Below, in pieces: positions 1-10,756 of a DNA stretch of 64,000 bases (position 1 is its first letter; each line of letters begins with the position of its first letter). Made by a program: the position numbers and the translations under genes. The notes beneath the pieces are model-generated. The model was given only the letters and a program-made list of their open reading frames with translations. It was not told the origin of the DNA and searched no databases. The stretch comes from Vitellaria paradoxa (lineage: Eukaryota > Streptophyta > Magnoliopsida > Ericales > Sapotaceae): positions 45,692,673 through 45,756,672 of the forward strand of contig CM034233.1 of NCBI GenBank assembly GCA_019916065.1, read 5' to 3'.

Positions 1-751
1 AAAAAGGAAGAGGAAGAGGGAAAAGAGGAAGAAAAAGAGGAGGAGCCAACGATAGTGCCTAGGGAATATGTTCCTAAAGCACCCTTTCTCCAAAGATTCT
101 TGAAAGCTAGGAAAGAAGCCCAAGCACCTGAATTGGTAGAGGTATTCAAACAAGTGAAAATTAATATACCTCTTCTTGATGCAATTAAGAAAATCCCTTC
201 TTATGTTAAATTCCTTAAGGAATTATGCACTGTGAAAATGGGATTGAATGTGAAAGAAAAGGCATTCCTCGCTGAGCAAGCAAGCGCTATAGTACAATGT
301 CGTACTCCCCCTAAATATAAGGACCCTAGATGTCCTATAATATCTTGCTATGTACGGAATTACTATATTCGCAGAGCACTGCTTGATTTAGGAGCAAGTG
401 TGAATTTGCTTCCTTACTCAGTGTATGAGCAATTAGGCTTAGGTGAAATAAAACCTACCCGTGTGACTTTGTAACTCGTAGATAGATCAATTAAAGTCCC
501 ACGAGGTATAGTCGAAGATGTATTAGTACAAGTGAGTGAAAATTTTCTATTTCCCAGTGGATTTCATAATCCTAGATACTCAACCACTTACCAGTTTATC
601 TACACCTAATCAGACACCAGTGATCCTTGGATGGCCAACATCAAATGATTTAATCAACTGTAGGAATGGCTCCATGAAAATGTCTTTTGGTAACATTGAG
701 TTTGAAACAAACATTTTTCATGTTACCAAACAACCAAAAAGAGGTGCCTAA
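1..751 (+). pseudogene. gag C-terminal acidic linker and aspartic protease of element A
   Basis: The window opens inside an open frame with a Glu/Lys-rich linker (bases 1-54), as in the matching part of element B. The retroviral-type aspartic protease follows. Its catalytic D-L-G-A motif is at 385-396, then hydrophobic ASVNLLP. The frame hits TAA at 472-474, where the B homologue has a Gln codon (CAA to TAA). The reading continues through a shift near 530 into the 536-751 frame, which covers the protease tail and the conserved ILG(R/W)P..S linker. In life this enzyme would cut Gag-Pol inside the virus-like particle. It is not functional here. Confidence 0.85.
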
Positions 752-2718
752 TATACAAGAAGTGGACTTAGTTGAAGCTATAGTCCAGGATTATGTGGAT
801 TGTGAATTTGTTGAGGACCCTCTAAAGAAATCCATTTGCTTTAGTGAGGAGAAATTGAATTCCACGATATCAAACCAAGAATTAGGAGCAGTGGTTGATT
901 GGCTGGAAATGTGCCCAATCATGTCTATAGAGAATTGGATACCAACCTTTGAAAGTCTAGGACCAATTTTAAATAAAGCAGAGTCCTCAAAGGTAAAAGC
1001 TCCTAATCCTGATAGAAAACTCGTACCCCATAATCTAAAATATGCTTTTCTAGGTGAGGGAGAGACATATCCCATAGTTATTTCTTCAGAACTGACTATC
1101 CATCAAGAGCATATGTTAGTTGAACTTTTGAAAAGTCATAAGAAAGCTCTGGGATGGCTAGTAGCTGACCTAACGAGTATAAGTCATCTCCTTTGCACAC
1201 ATCATATATATCTAGAAGATGATGCCAAACCGATTCGTTAAATGCAAAGACAACTCAATCCAAACATAAAGGAAGCAGTTAGAGTTGAAGTTCTGAAACT
1301 ACTAGATGTAGGAATAATTTATCCCATCTCTGATTCTAAGTGGGTAAGTCCTACACAGGTAGTTCCTAGGAAATTAGGGGTTACAGTAGTTCGGAATGAG
1401 AATAATGAGTTGGTTCCAACTCGAATGCAAACTGGTTGGCGAGTATCCATTGATTATAGAAAGCTCAATGCAGTTACACGAAAAGATCACTTTCCTCTTC
1501 CATTCTTAGATCAAGTTCTAGAAAGAGTAGCTAGACATGCTTACTATTGCTTCTTAGATGGCTATTCGGGTTATAATCAAATAGAGGTAGCCTCAGAGGA
1601 TTAAGTTAAAACCACTTTTACTTGTCCTTTTGGTACCTTTGCATACAAGAGAATGCCCTTTGGCCTATGCAATGCTCCTACTACCTTTTAGCGCTGCATG
1701 ATGAGTATCTTTAGTGAAATGGTAGAAGAAATCATCGAGGTATTCATGGACAATTTCTCTATTTATAGAGATTCATTTGAGCAGTGCCTGAAAAACCTTG
1801 ATCTAGTTCTGACACGATGTGAGGAAAAGAACCTAGTGCTAAATTGGGAAAAGTGCCATTTTATGGTTACCCAAGGAATTGTATTAGGGCATATAGTATC
1901 TAAAAAAGGCATCCAAGTAGATCGAGCTAAGGTAGAACTGATTCAAAAGCTTCCCATTCCTCAATCTGTGAGGGATATTAGATCATTTTTAGGGCACGCT
2001 GCATTTTATAGAAGGTTCATTCAATCTTTTAGTGAAATTTCAAGGCCCTTGTGTCAATTATTGATGCAAGATACTCCGTTTGAATGGACCCTCCAGTGTC
2101 AAAAAGCTTTTTGATAAGCTCAAGGGTGTCTAACCCCAACTCCGATTCTTCAACCTCCTGATTGGTCACTTCCATTTAAACTTATGTGTGATGCAAGTGA
2201 CCATGCTATTGGAGCTGTGTTAGGATAAAAAAAAAAAAGATAAAAAGGCACATGTTATTTACTATGCAAGTAAAACCTTAAATGATGCATTGAAAAATTA
2301 CACAACAACTGAAAAAGAGTTGCTAGCAGTTGTCTTTGCCCTTGAGAAGTTTCGTTCTTATCTCATTGGTTCAACAATTATAGTATTCACTGATCATTCA
2401 GCTCTTAAATACCTGTTGACCAAGCAAGAGGCTAAACCAAGGTTAATCCATTGGATTTTACTTTTGCAAGAGTTTGACCTTGAAATAAGAGATAAGAAAG
2501 GTGTAGAAAATGCAGTAACGGATCATTTGTCACGTTTATCGATAGAAGCTTATCCCCATGATGAAACTCAAATAAATGATAGCTTCTTGGATGAATACCT
2601 GTTTCACATAGAAACAATAACGGCCTCCAACCCTCCTTGGTATGCTGATATCGCTAATTACTTAGTGATGGGACAAATCCCAAATGAATGGAGCTATAAG
2701 GATAGAAAGAAATTTTAA
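687..2718 (+). pseudogene. Reverse transcriptase and RNase H of element A (broken)
   Basis: The protease-RT linker (687-1241) ends in the conserved SHHIYLEDDAKP block. RT follows with WVSPTQVVPRK, DYRKLNAVTRKDHFPLPF and MPFGLCNAP. The catalytic box at 1743-1754 reads F-M-D-N rather than F-M-D-D, so the second metal-binding Asp is lost. RNase H covers about 2160-2570 ([51 protein letters not shown]-like end). Stops include TAA at 1239-1241 and 1602-1604 and TAG about 1689; all three fit Gln-codon C-to-T decay against B. An A-rich run at 2225-2240 disturbs the frame in RNase H. The parent enzyme would copy element RNA from a tRNA primer. Confidence 0.88.
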
Positions 2719-3926
2719 TTGAATGTTAAGTTTTCTTTTGGAATGATCCCTACTTATTCAAGTATTGCCCCGATCAAGTGATTAGACGTTGTATCCCTGA
2801 GTGGGTAGTTCCTAGTATACTTGAGTTTTATCATACCCAATCTTGTGAAGGTCATTTTTCCACAAACAAAACAGCTGCAAAAATCCTTCAATGTGGATTC
2901 TATTGGCCTTCATTGTTTAAAGATGTGCATCATTTTTGCACATGTGATAGATGCCAACGCTTGGGGATTTTAACACGTAGAAACATGATGCCCCTATCCC
3001 CTATTCTTGTCTTAGAGGTCTTTGATTGCTACGGAATATATTTCATAGGTCCCTTCCCAATTTCACAAAGGTATGAATACATCTTAGTTGGGGTTGATTA
3101 TGTTTCTAAATGGGTTAAAGCAATTGCCACTAGAACTAATGATCATAAAGTCATGCTTAAATTCCTCCACGAGAATATATTCTCGCGTTTTGGAGTACCT
3201 AGAGCAATTATTAGCGATGGAGGAAAACATTTCTGCAATTGCCCTGTGGGAACATTATTACTCAAATATAGTGTAATTCATAAAGTTGGTACGTCTTACC
3301 ACCCACAGACAAGTGCCCAAGTAGAACTTGCTAATAGGGAGATAAAACAAATCCTTGAGAAAATAATTAACCCTAATCGCAAGGATTGGTCACTGTGATT
3401 GGTTGACTCTCTATGGGCATATCGTACGGCTTATAAAACAACCCTAGGGATGTCACCACATAGATTAGTTTATGGGAAGCCATACCATTTACCTGTTGAG
3501 TTAGAATATAAGGCATATTGGGCCATTAAATAATTCAATGCTAATATCAATGAGGCCGGGTTTCACTATATACTTTAGATTACAGGAATGGAGAAATTGA
3601 GAAATGATGCCTATGAGAATGCTCAAATTAACAAGGAAACGATGAAGAAAGTACCTGACCAGCTTATTGCGAGATGTTCCTTTCATGAGGGTCAAAAAGT
3701 ACTTCTTTATCGATCATGACTTCAATTATTTCCTGACAAATTGCAATCAAAGTGGTCTGGCCCATTTATTGTGAAACATGTTTCTAAACATGGGACTGTT
3801 GAAATAGAAAATTCCAAAAATATGAATTGATTTAAAGTTAATGGGCATAGACTTAAACCCTATCTAGAAAACTTCGTTGGTTTTGTTAAATCGTGGGATC
3901 CTCTAGATCCTCCACCCTCTAAGTAA
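2719..3926 (+). pseudogene. Integrase of element A (broken)
   Basis: This is a Ty3/gypsy integrase with an N-terminal zinc-binding end (CDRCQRLG), a DDE core and a C-terminal tail. In the core, the first catalytic Asp (GIDFMGPF in related elements) is Tyr at 3039-3041. The second Asp ([10 protein letters not shown]) and the Glu ([10 protein letters not shown]) remain. TGA at 3396-3398 breaks the core. The tail continues with stops through the KW-SGPF-I block to a plausible natural stop TAA at 3924-3926 after LDPPPSK. An intact copy would insert element cDNA into the host chromosome with a 5-bp target duplication. Confidence 0.88.
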
Positions 3927-4076
3927 TCCAGGATTAGTATAGTGCTGTAATTGTACCATATTTAGGGCTAAGGTAGATTTTAATCTTTACCTTGTTTTAG
4001 GTTTTTAATCGTGAGTTTAATTCTTTTTCGATTTTTCAAAGAAAAATAAAAATAGTTTTCAAATATCCAATTCTAT

Positions 4077-4186
4077 GGTCCGAACCCCTAGACCCAATGG
4101 TCCAGACCATAGTGTGCTTGTTGAGGAAAAAAGTAAAAGTGACCATTTTGTGGTCCAGACCGTCCACGAGTGGTCCGGACCCTACA
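4077..4186 (+). repeat. Cluster of GGTCC(A/G)GACC palindromes after pol of A
   Basis: Within about 110 bases there are several copies or near-copies of GGTCCGGACC / GGTCCAGACC (around 4098, 4152 and 4170). They lie about 150 bases after the pol stop and before the env-like ORF. The same motif is in this element's own LTR (8897-9025). A small ORF runs across it, but its protein is only a translation of the repeats, so I do not call a gene. Confidence 0.7.
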
Positions 4187-4843
4187 ACTCTTTAAAGAGG
4201 TTATCCGGCCATTCGAAACTTCATTTTTTTCCATTCAACTCAATCTTCTCTCAATTTTTCTTCACATATTCGTGGATTCCTTCAAGTTTAGGCCTCCCCG
4301 AAGCTTGTTTAGCAACATTTCATTCCAATTTCCTCATCTAATTGGCTAAAGATAAGCTTCTTCTCCATTTCAAACCCTAAGTAGCCATTTTTCAACTTTT
4401 CTTTGAACTTGAGCTCAATAGCATCAAGGGTTCTAAATTTCTTTTTAGTTTGAGTCCTAGTTTGGATTTCAAACAATTGGTAAAAGGCAATTGCTTATTT
4501 TGAGTGAATTTCTTCACACCCCAACATCATCTTCATTGTGGGTCAACAATTGGGTCTGTGGGTTCACCAAACCCCAAGACTTTAGTTTGTTTTTGATTTA
4601 TCAATTTTAAAAAATCTTCTTTTTCAACTTGTGTTCAAAATTTCTTGTTCAATTTGTTTTCTTGTGCAAATGGACCCCTCTATGGTGGATGTTGTATAGC
4701 CACTTGGACTATCTCTATTGAACCCATTCACTTTGGCTTTCTATTTACATTTTTATTAATAGGAGTAGGCCATTGAACTTGTGTGGACATAGGGATTGCA
4801 TAGTTGATTAATTCAATATCTACTTTATGTTTTTGTAGCTATC
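4187..4843 (+). other. Spacer between palindrome cluster and env-like ORF of A
   Basis: AT-rich, pyrimidine-rich DNA with no coding signal. It ends in a T-rich stretch and a TAG (4836-4838) six bases before the env-like ATG. That resembles a 3' splice site, but no splicing can be shown from sequence alone. Confidence 0.4.
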
Positions 4844-5946
4844 ATGGCTCCACGAGTCAAATGCAATGCTAATAGGCAACTAGGGTCCAGCTCCTTTGAT
4901 AGAAATTGATTCTGGAAGGAAGATGCTAAGCGTAAGTATAATGAGACATGGGAAATAAACTGGTGGTAATAGAATGTTTTTGTCAAATAGATCACTTTAG
5001 GCATGAGGAGTTTATGTTAGAGCAAAATTTTGAGGGGTGACAGTGGCTCCATATTGCTAGATTCCATGCCTATTGTATAGTTGACATAGTTAAGGAGTTC
5101 TTTGCCAACGTTATAGAAAGTTCCATCATCAAGAGAAAGGATAGAGAAAGAATTATTAGCTAGGCCCGGGGGGCCGAGATTACAGTCACACCTGCTAATT
5201 TTTCCCAAGTATTCTAGTTACCTCGAGTCCAAAACCCAAAGTTCACCTTTCCTGCTGAGGGTACCCCACCATTACCCATCATAGCTTCAGAGATTCTACT
5301 AGAGGACCAGGAGTGGACTGGGGAATATAGGAAGCCAGTTTCAGCACTTAAAGATAAATATTGGGCACTTCACATGTTTTCTTGCACAAACTTGCTGCCC
5401 CAAAATAGGAACTCAGATTGTAGTCCCTTTAGGGCTCGTCTGATTTATACTATTGGGACGAGGATGACCATTGATTTGACCTCATACATCTGGCACTAAG
5501 TGGCATATACCTAAGAGCACCCAGAAGCCTTAGCTGCTCTACCTTTTAGAGGGGCCCTTACAGAGATATTCAAGAGAAAAGGGGCCTACATCACGAATAA
5601 TATGCCCACAGCCTTAGGATTACAACCTTTCAACATCACATCATATTCCAAATCCCGAGGTATAATATCAAAGAAGAAGAAAAGGAAGACAGAAGAGCTA
5701 GATGAGAAGGGTGGACTATCACAAGCCCTAGAGGAGCCAGAGGAGGATGAGCAGGAGGTTACTATTACAGAGTTAGCTGCTCAAATTAGAGCTTTGGCTG
5801 AGTGTATTAGTCACCTGGAACAGAACCAGGAAGATGACCACCAGCTCCTACTGTGCATTCATCAGACCTAGCAGAATCAGGGTCACTTTCTACAGAGCAT
5901 TTTGGATCATATCAGAGAGTCCCATCCACCTCCACCTCCTCAGTGA
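4844..5946 (+). pseudogene. Env-like / putative plant transposon protein ORF of A (broken)
   Basis: The ATG at 4844 opens MAPRVKCN..., followed by basic and aromatic residues, with stops soon after. Later parts in other frames (around 5450-5600, TRMTIDLTSYIWH, then ALPFRGALTEIFKRKGAYI) resemble the so-called putative plant transposon protein region found after pol in Athila elements. The 3' third (5602-5871, TAG replacing a Gln codon, then open to TGA 5944-5946) has a Glu-rich segment and a short coiled-coil-like stretch (ELAAQIRALAECISHLEQNQ). It ends in a Pro run. The role of this protein is unknown; an envelope function is only a traditional guess. Confidence 0.6.
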
Positions 5947-6247
5947 TTGGATACTTATTTTTTTTTCTTTTTGAGAGTTTAGGATTTAGTTTCATTGCTT
6001 CATTTGATAGTCCTAAAACTCTGTACTTAATTTTAGTAGTTTGAATTGATGCATAGAGATCTTGAATATTTTGATTTGATACTTCAGTGTTTCTTAATTG
6101 CTTTTGCTCTTTATTTTCTGTTTGTTATTTTTCTTGACTTCCTTCCATTTCTCTCTGTGTGAATGTTGCTATTGCCTTATGTTGGGATGAATTGTTATCT
6201 ATGTTCTTAAATTTTATTTCTATATTCATCGTAAGAATGGGTACATC

Positions 6248-6838
6248 ATGTCTGGTTCTAACGAAGATAAATATAACCAGAAGGAAAATACTAAAACTTT
6301 AATTGGTAGAAAACGTAAGTGGGAAGTCACAATATATATGTCCAGTGAAGAGAGTGACTCAGAGAGTTCAGAGGTTGATTTGGACATGTGGCCTGACGAG
6401 TGTTCCTAAAGAGTAACTCATTGCCTTTGCCATTAATTTTTCCTCCCCTTGTTCATATAACACCTTACCAATTCCTTGAGGGGCAAGGGTGGGATGAAAT
6501 TGACCTTGAACTCCTTTTATAAATGGAATGGGTTGAAATCAATATATCTGCTAAGTGGTCTGATGCACCTACTTACAACTGACACTGAAACCAAAGTAGG
6601 ATCTGAGAAGAGTCAACCTTCTGATTACCAAGATATGCAACCACTAGAAGACGTGCCTAACACTAATAATACTGAAACTAAGAATGAGTCTGATAAGGGC
6701 TATGACAATGACACTGAGTTTAGGAAGAGCGATGACAGTTCCAGTGAGTCAGACCAAGAGGATGACTTTGGGATTTCACTGCAATCTATTTATGACTTTC
6801 GTAATGCATTAGCTCAATTCAAAACCAACATGAGGTAA
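6248..6838 (+). pseudogene. Degraded acidic ORF downstream of env-like gene in A
   Basis: One frame runs from ATG 6248 to TAA 6836-6838 with three stops around 6407-6460. The first part has a basic block (GRKRKWEV) and then SSEESDSESSEVDLD. The last part is Ser/Asp/Glu-rich (about 6590-6770) and ends IYDFRNALAQFKTNMR. I do not recognise it. I see no counterpart at this place in element B. It may be the remains of an extra small gene or a captured sequence; chance coding in a biased region is possible. Confidence 0.35.
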
Positions 6839-6997
6839 TTCTTAATCCCTTCTTTTCATTTCCTTTATGCTAATTTTATTCTTTTATTTTTATTTATGTT
6901 TTTATGTTATTTCATTATTATCATTAGTCACTCGCACCTAAGTTGAGGGGGGGAACCATGACATATGCACACCACATCTTTACCTTACCTTTTTCAC

Positions 6998-7050
6998 CAT
7001 TGTTCCTTTCCACACATCGGGGACAATGTGCATCTTAAGTTGGGGGGTGG
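6998..7050 (+). promoter_or_regulatory. Internal hairpin plus polypurine-like tract in A
   Basis: CATTGTTCC (6998-7006) can pair with GGGGACAATG (7019-7028), and AAGTTGGGGGGTGG follows at 7037-7050. This repeats the hairpin-then-G-run design found right before the 3' LTR. A second internal plus-strand priming site is an inference. Confidence 0.45.
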
Positions 7051-8518
7051 TCATGTATTTATGCTACCCATGGAACATTAGTGACTAGTGAATGCTTTAG
7101 GATTTAAACCAAGGATCGTATGATTCATGTAAACAACAAATGATTTGATTTCAATTTTGAATGGGGAACTTAATTTAAAAATTGATTATGAAATTTTCTA
7201 ATGTGTTGCAAACTTGTCACTTAAAATCATTGAGTTGAAAATATGTTAAGGATTGGAATTTATGAGATTTTGTCACTCAAATATGCCAAGACATAGGTGG
7301 AGACTTAAAACCCTACAGTATGTGAGCTTTTGAGCATAACCTTTTGTTCTTGAGGGTTTTACATTTCGTCTCACTTTCTTTGAATAGCTTCATTACAATA
7401 ACTTGCTTTGGTATTAAATGCATAAGACGCTATTGGTTGATTTACATGTGTAGATTAGTGCTTATGATAAAGTGTTATTAACCTAGAGAGTGATATTAGG
7501 CCCTCGTTCTTATATTTAAAGGCCTAAAACTTTCCTTTGATTGGCATAACCCTTGGAGCCATTTTGAAGCCTTTAAATTTAAAGGCCCGAAACTTTCCTT
7601 TGATTGACATAACCCTTTGAGCCATTTTGAGGCCTTTAAATAAATGGAATGATAAATAAAATTTTTCTTTTTTGTTTAGCCACTTATATGACCCTTTTAA
7701 ACTTAGATTTATAAGTAAACCAATCCTAGCATGTCTTGGGATTTTGGTGCAATTCTATTAAGGTTAATAAAAGGGAAAGTTGTGATGGAAGTTATGTTAT
7801 TCAAAAAAAATGGGGGAGATCTATTACTTCAAAGTTTATTATTGATCCCATTGAAAAAAAAAAAGAGAAAAAATATATATAGAAAGAGAAAATTGATTGG
7901 GCTTCATGGTTAGGTTCTTAAGAAGTATAAAAAGGAAAAGTTGGGGGGTGATATTGCACCACACTACCCTTAGACATGTACTTTGATTTCCCCATCCTTT
8001 ATTTGTCTAACCAATACCCCTTTGGCTAAGTTACAACCTAGTAAAGACCTAATGGACTTTAGGTGAAAGACACTTAGAAGGGCATTGATTTATTTCATGT
8101 GATTAATGGTAGTTGTCTTGTAAAGTATTAATACATTCCATTCATGAAGCTGTAACACACTCTATGCTTAAATTATTTCAGTTACTTTTTGATTGGATTC
8201 ATTACATTTATTTGATATTGCAATCTTGCATGAATCATGAGAGTAACCCCTCTTGAGTGACTTTATTCTAATTGAGTGAATAACTTGGTGAGATTTGAAT
8301 TCGAGACCGCAGTCTTTTGAGTATGTTTGATGGCTATCTTGATTGAATGATATGAATTGACCATTTTGAGATAAGATGATTGAAAAGTAGGTGAGTTAAA
8401 TACACATTGGGAGATTTTATATGACGTTTTAAAATTTTGTTACCTAATTTATATTGAACTTAAATCAGGAGTTGTTGAAATGATATTTACCATCCATTGG
8501 AGTAGTTTCAGGAATTTT

Positions 8519-8629
8519 GTGAGTAGATTCACTGCAAACCCTCACGAGACCCTACTCATCTACTAGGGGGAACCTAGGGGTTTAAAGGGCTTGCTACAAG
8601 TAGCTAAGTGTAGCCATGTTTCCAATGAA
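8519..8629 (+). other. Conserved 3' non-coding block of A
   Basis: The stretch CACTGCAAACCCTCACGAGACC ... GGGGAACCTAGGGG ... TTTAAAGGGCTTGC is nearly the same in B (34781-34900) and, reversed, in C (23064-23183). In each element it lies about 190-260 bases upstream of the 3' LTR. The surrounding sequence is much less alike, so the block looks constrained. Its function is unknown. Confidence 0.65.
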
Positions 8630-8671
8630 AAGAGAAATAGGATAGTAGTTTCATTTCATTTTAATAAAGGG

Positions 8672-8708
8672 CATTGCTAGGGACTAGCAACGCTCAAGTT
8701 GGACGGTG
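8672..8708 (+). promoter_or_regulatory. Hairpin and 3' polypurine tract of A
   Basis: CATTGCTAG, a 3-base GGA loop and CTAGCAACG form a 9-bp stem with one mismatch (8672-8692). The PPT AAGTTGGACGGTG (8696-8708) abuts the LTR start TGATTAC. The PPT is eroded compared with TTGGGGGGTG in B and C. PPTs prime plus-strand DNA synthesis in LTR elements. Confidence 0.7.
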
Positions 8709-9981
8709 TGATTACACTTGAAAAGTGTAATTACAAAGTCCACATTTTGACATTTATTGATGCATTTAAGTAATTAACTTTGAAGTTTTATCATTATTTT
8801 ATTACTTATAGTGTTTATTTTCTTAATTACAGGAAAAAGGGCTAGATAATTGAGATTAGGAGCAATGAAAGTGGCCTATAGGATGAAGGGAATGCTGTGG
8901 TCCAGACACCCCCTAGGATGGTCCGGACTGGGTCAAATACTTCGCATGGAGGAGGAAATAGAACCTGAAGAATCAAGGTTCTGTGGTTCGAGCCCCCAGT
9001 CGGGTGGTCCAGACCACAGTGTGTGGGCGCGCGATTTTAAATCAGCTCTTTTAGGGTTTTCTTTGTAGTACCTATAAATACTATGCTGTATGGCTTAAAC
9101 AGAGGATCTACCCTACTTTAGTTTTACATACTTTTGAGAGTTTTAGAGAGCTTTGAGAGATTTTTATTGTTCGCGGAATGTTTTTAAGGATTCTTGGAGT
9201 TTGTGTAGGATTGATTACAGCAGCAATCTTTCATTACAACATGTTAGATTTGATTACAGATAACGTTCTGTTTCATTTCTCTATTCAATAATATTGTTTC
9301 TTCATTTTATTCATTAGATTCATAAGATATGAGTTTGATGATAGATTTCATTTCGTTTACAAGCATGCTAGCGTAAACTTTAGTTTCTTGATTCAACGAA
9401 TCAAGGAAAGGTAGGTTACTACAATCAATGGGATGTACGTAAACCCTTCTCACGGTTTACGAAAACTCATGCATAGGGTTCTAAATCTTTCAAATCTAAT
9501 TTTGTTTGTTTCAAAAGCTTTCAAAAACAAAAAGTCTTTGACTAAATTCTCTGAAATCATTGGTAAAAATTTTTGGATTACAAATTGCTTAAATAGTGTG
9601 ATTGTTAGTTAATTCTTGAGTTTATTAAATTGATTGAATTGAAGTTTTAGGTTAGGTTATTTCATGCAATTTATGTTTTAATTGAATTTACTTAGTAAAT
9701 GTTTTAATTTCATTAAGAACAAAAACAAAACTTTATTTCCTAAATTTTTTTAATTATTTGTTAGTTTGTTCTTTAGTTTTAATTTTAAATTTGTGAAAAC
9801 CCTAGAATTTAGTGCTTATTAAACCTCAAAACTCTCCTTGGATTTAAATTTAGAATTCCCAATATAACTTAGAAACAAAAACTTAGGTTCCCTGTGGATT
9901 CGACCTCGGACTCACTGAGTTAAAACTACACTGCACGCCACACTTGGGGGTTAATTTAGACGCACTTTCTAGACGCGGTCA
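8709..9981 (+). repeat. 3' LTR of element A
   Basis: It starts TGATTACACTTG right after the PPT and ends GCGGTCA, the same terminal bases as B and C. A TATAAATA box is at 9073-9080. A GGTCC(A/G)GACC cluster lies at 8897-9025. The U5 end shows the CCCTGTGGA...GACCTCGGACTCAC block shared by all four Athila-type LTRs here. It is related to the solo LTR at 17650-19203, including the first 120 bases. Confidence 0.88.
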
Positions 9982-10745
9982 CCTAGATTTCAAAGTAAAG
10001 TGTGGTGTTTATAGTATGGTAAAATAAATAAAGTAATATGCAAAAATTGGATCGCAATGATACCTCCTAATATATGCCTTATACCTTTCTTTAATTGTTT
10101 TTCACTTCTCATTTAATGCCCTTACTATGCATTAAATGCGCATGGACGATTGGGGGCATCTAAATAAACAGAATACAGTTCTAGAAACAAACTAACTAGG
10201 TTATCCTTTAGGTAATAAATCTAGTTCATTTATTACTATGGGGTATTTAGGGTTAAGGTTCCATTATTAAACGGTGGGGCCCAACTATAGCGATTCCACA
10301 TAAACTAGACTAACACTGAGCACTTTTTTAACGTGCTCAGTGACATGCCACGTGTCCCTATTTATGATGCTTGGCAAAGGGCCATGTGTTCCATAATCAT
10401 TTTGTACCAACAGTTACTATGTTTTTAGAATAACATCAAGACAAGCTTACGTGTATACAACCAGAGTCAAATCAATGGGAAATTTCAACTAGAAGTTGCT
10501 AAAAACCGAAACCAATAGGAAAATTAGTCGTGTAACAAAATGTCGAGCAAGAAGGGAAGAACTTATTTGATGAGAAACATTAAAATTTTTCAACTTTAGC
10601 TTACAACAATTTGTATTCTTGCCATCTTAAAAGTTAAAATAGCTTCCAATTTCAACGGCAAGTAATAAATTGATTACAAAACTTACAATGGAAAGAAATT
10701 TTAAAAGAATATGACAAGAAAGGGGGGAGAGAGAGAGAGAACACA
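9982..10745. other. Non-coding flank between A and the DUF1005 relic
   Basis: AT-rich DNA without ORFs. A short inverted repeat (GAGCAC ... GTGCTC) lies near 10318-10341, followed by CCACGTGTCC, a G-box-like motif (about 10350). This could be an old promoter fragment, but nothing downstream supports it. Confidence 0.4.
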
Positions 10746-10756
10746 TATTCATATCA

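Larger units (their letters stand above)
6839..8671 (+). other. 3' non-coding region of element A
   Basis: About 1.8 kb with no convincing gene. It is homologous in patches to the 3' non-coding region of B (for example the GGTGGAGACTTAAA...GAGCTTTTGAGC stretch near 7295 and B 33620). It holds PPT-like G-runs at about 6941, 7037 and 7938. There is a local duplication at 7514-7640 (two copies of a CCTTTAAA...TTGGAGCCATTTTG unit of about 65 bases). Confidence 0.65.
1..9981 (+). mobile_element. Athila-like Ty3/gypsy retrotransposon A, 5' end outside window
   Basis: The order is gag C-terminal linker, aspartic protease, RT, RNase H, integrase, env-like ORF, long 3' non-coding region, PPT and 3' LTR. 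The protease (ALLDLGASVNLLP), the FMD(D)FS-type RT motif and the post-pol env-like ORF are typical of the Athila lineage. The 5' LTR, primer site and most of gag lie before position 1. Every coding part carries nonsense or frameshift mutations, so the copy is dead. The base after the 3' LTR begins CCTAG, which would be its target duplication, but the left copy is not in the window. Confidence 0.9.

Noticed and set aside
10341..10352. G-box-like CCACGTGTCC as a host promoter
   Set aside because: No start codon or gene follows within reach on either strand; the DUF1005 relic points the other way and is far decayed.
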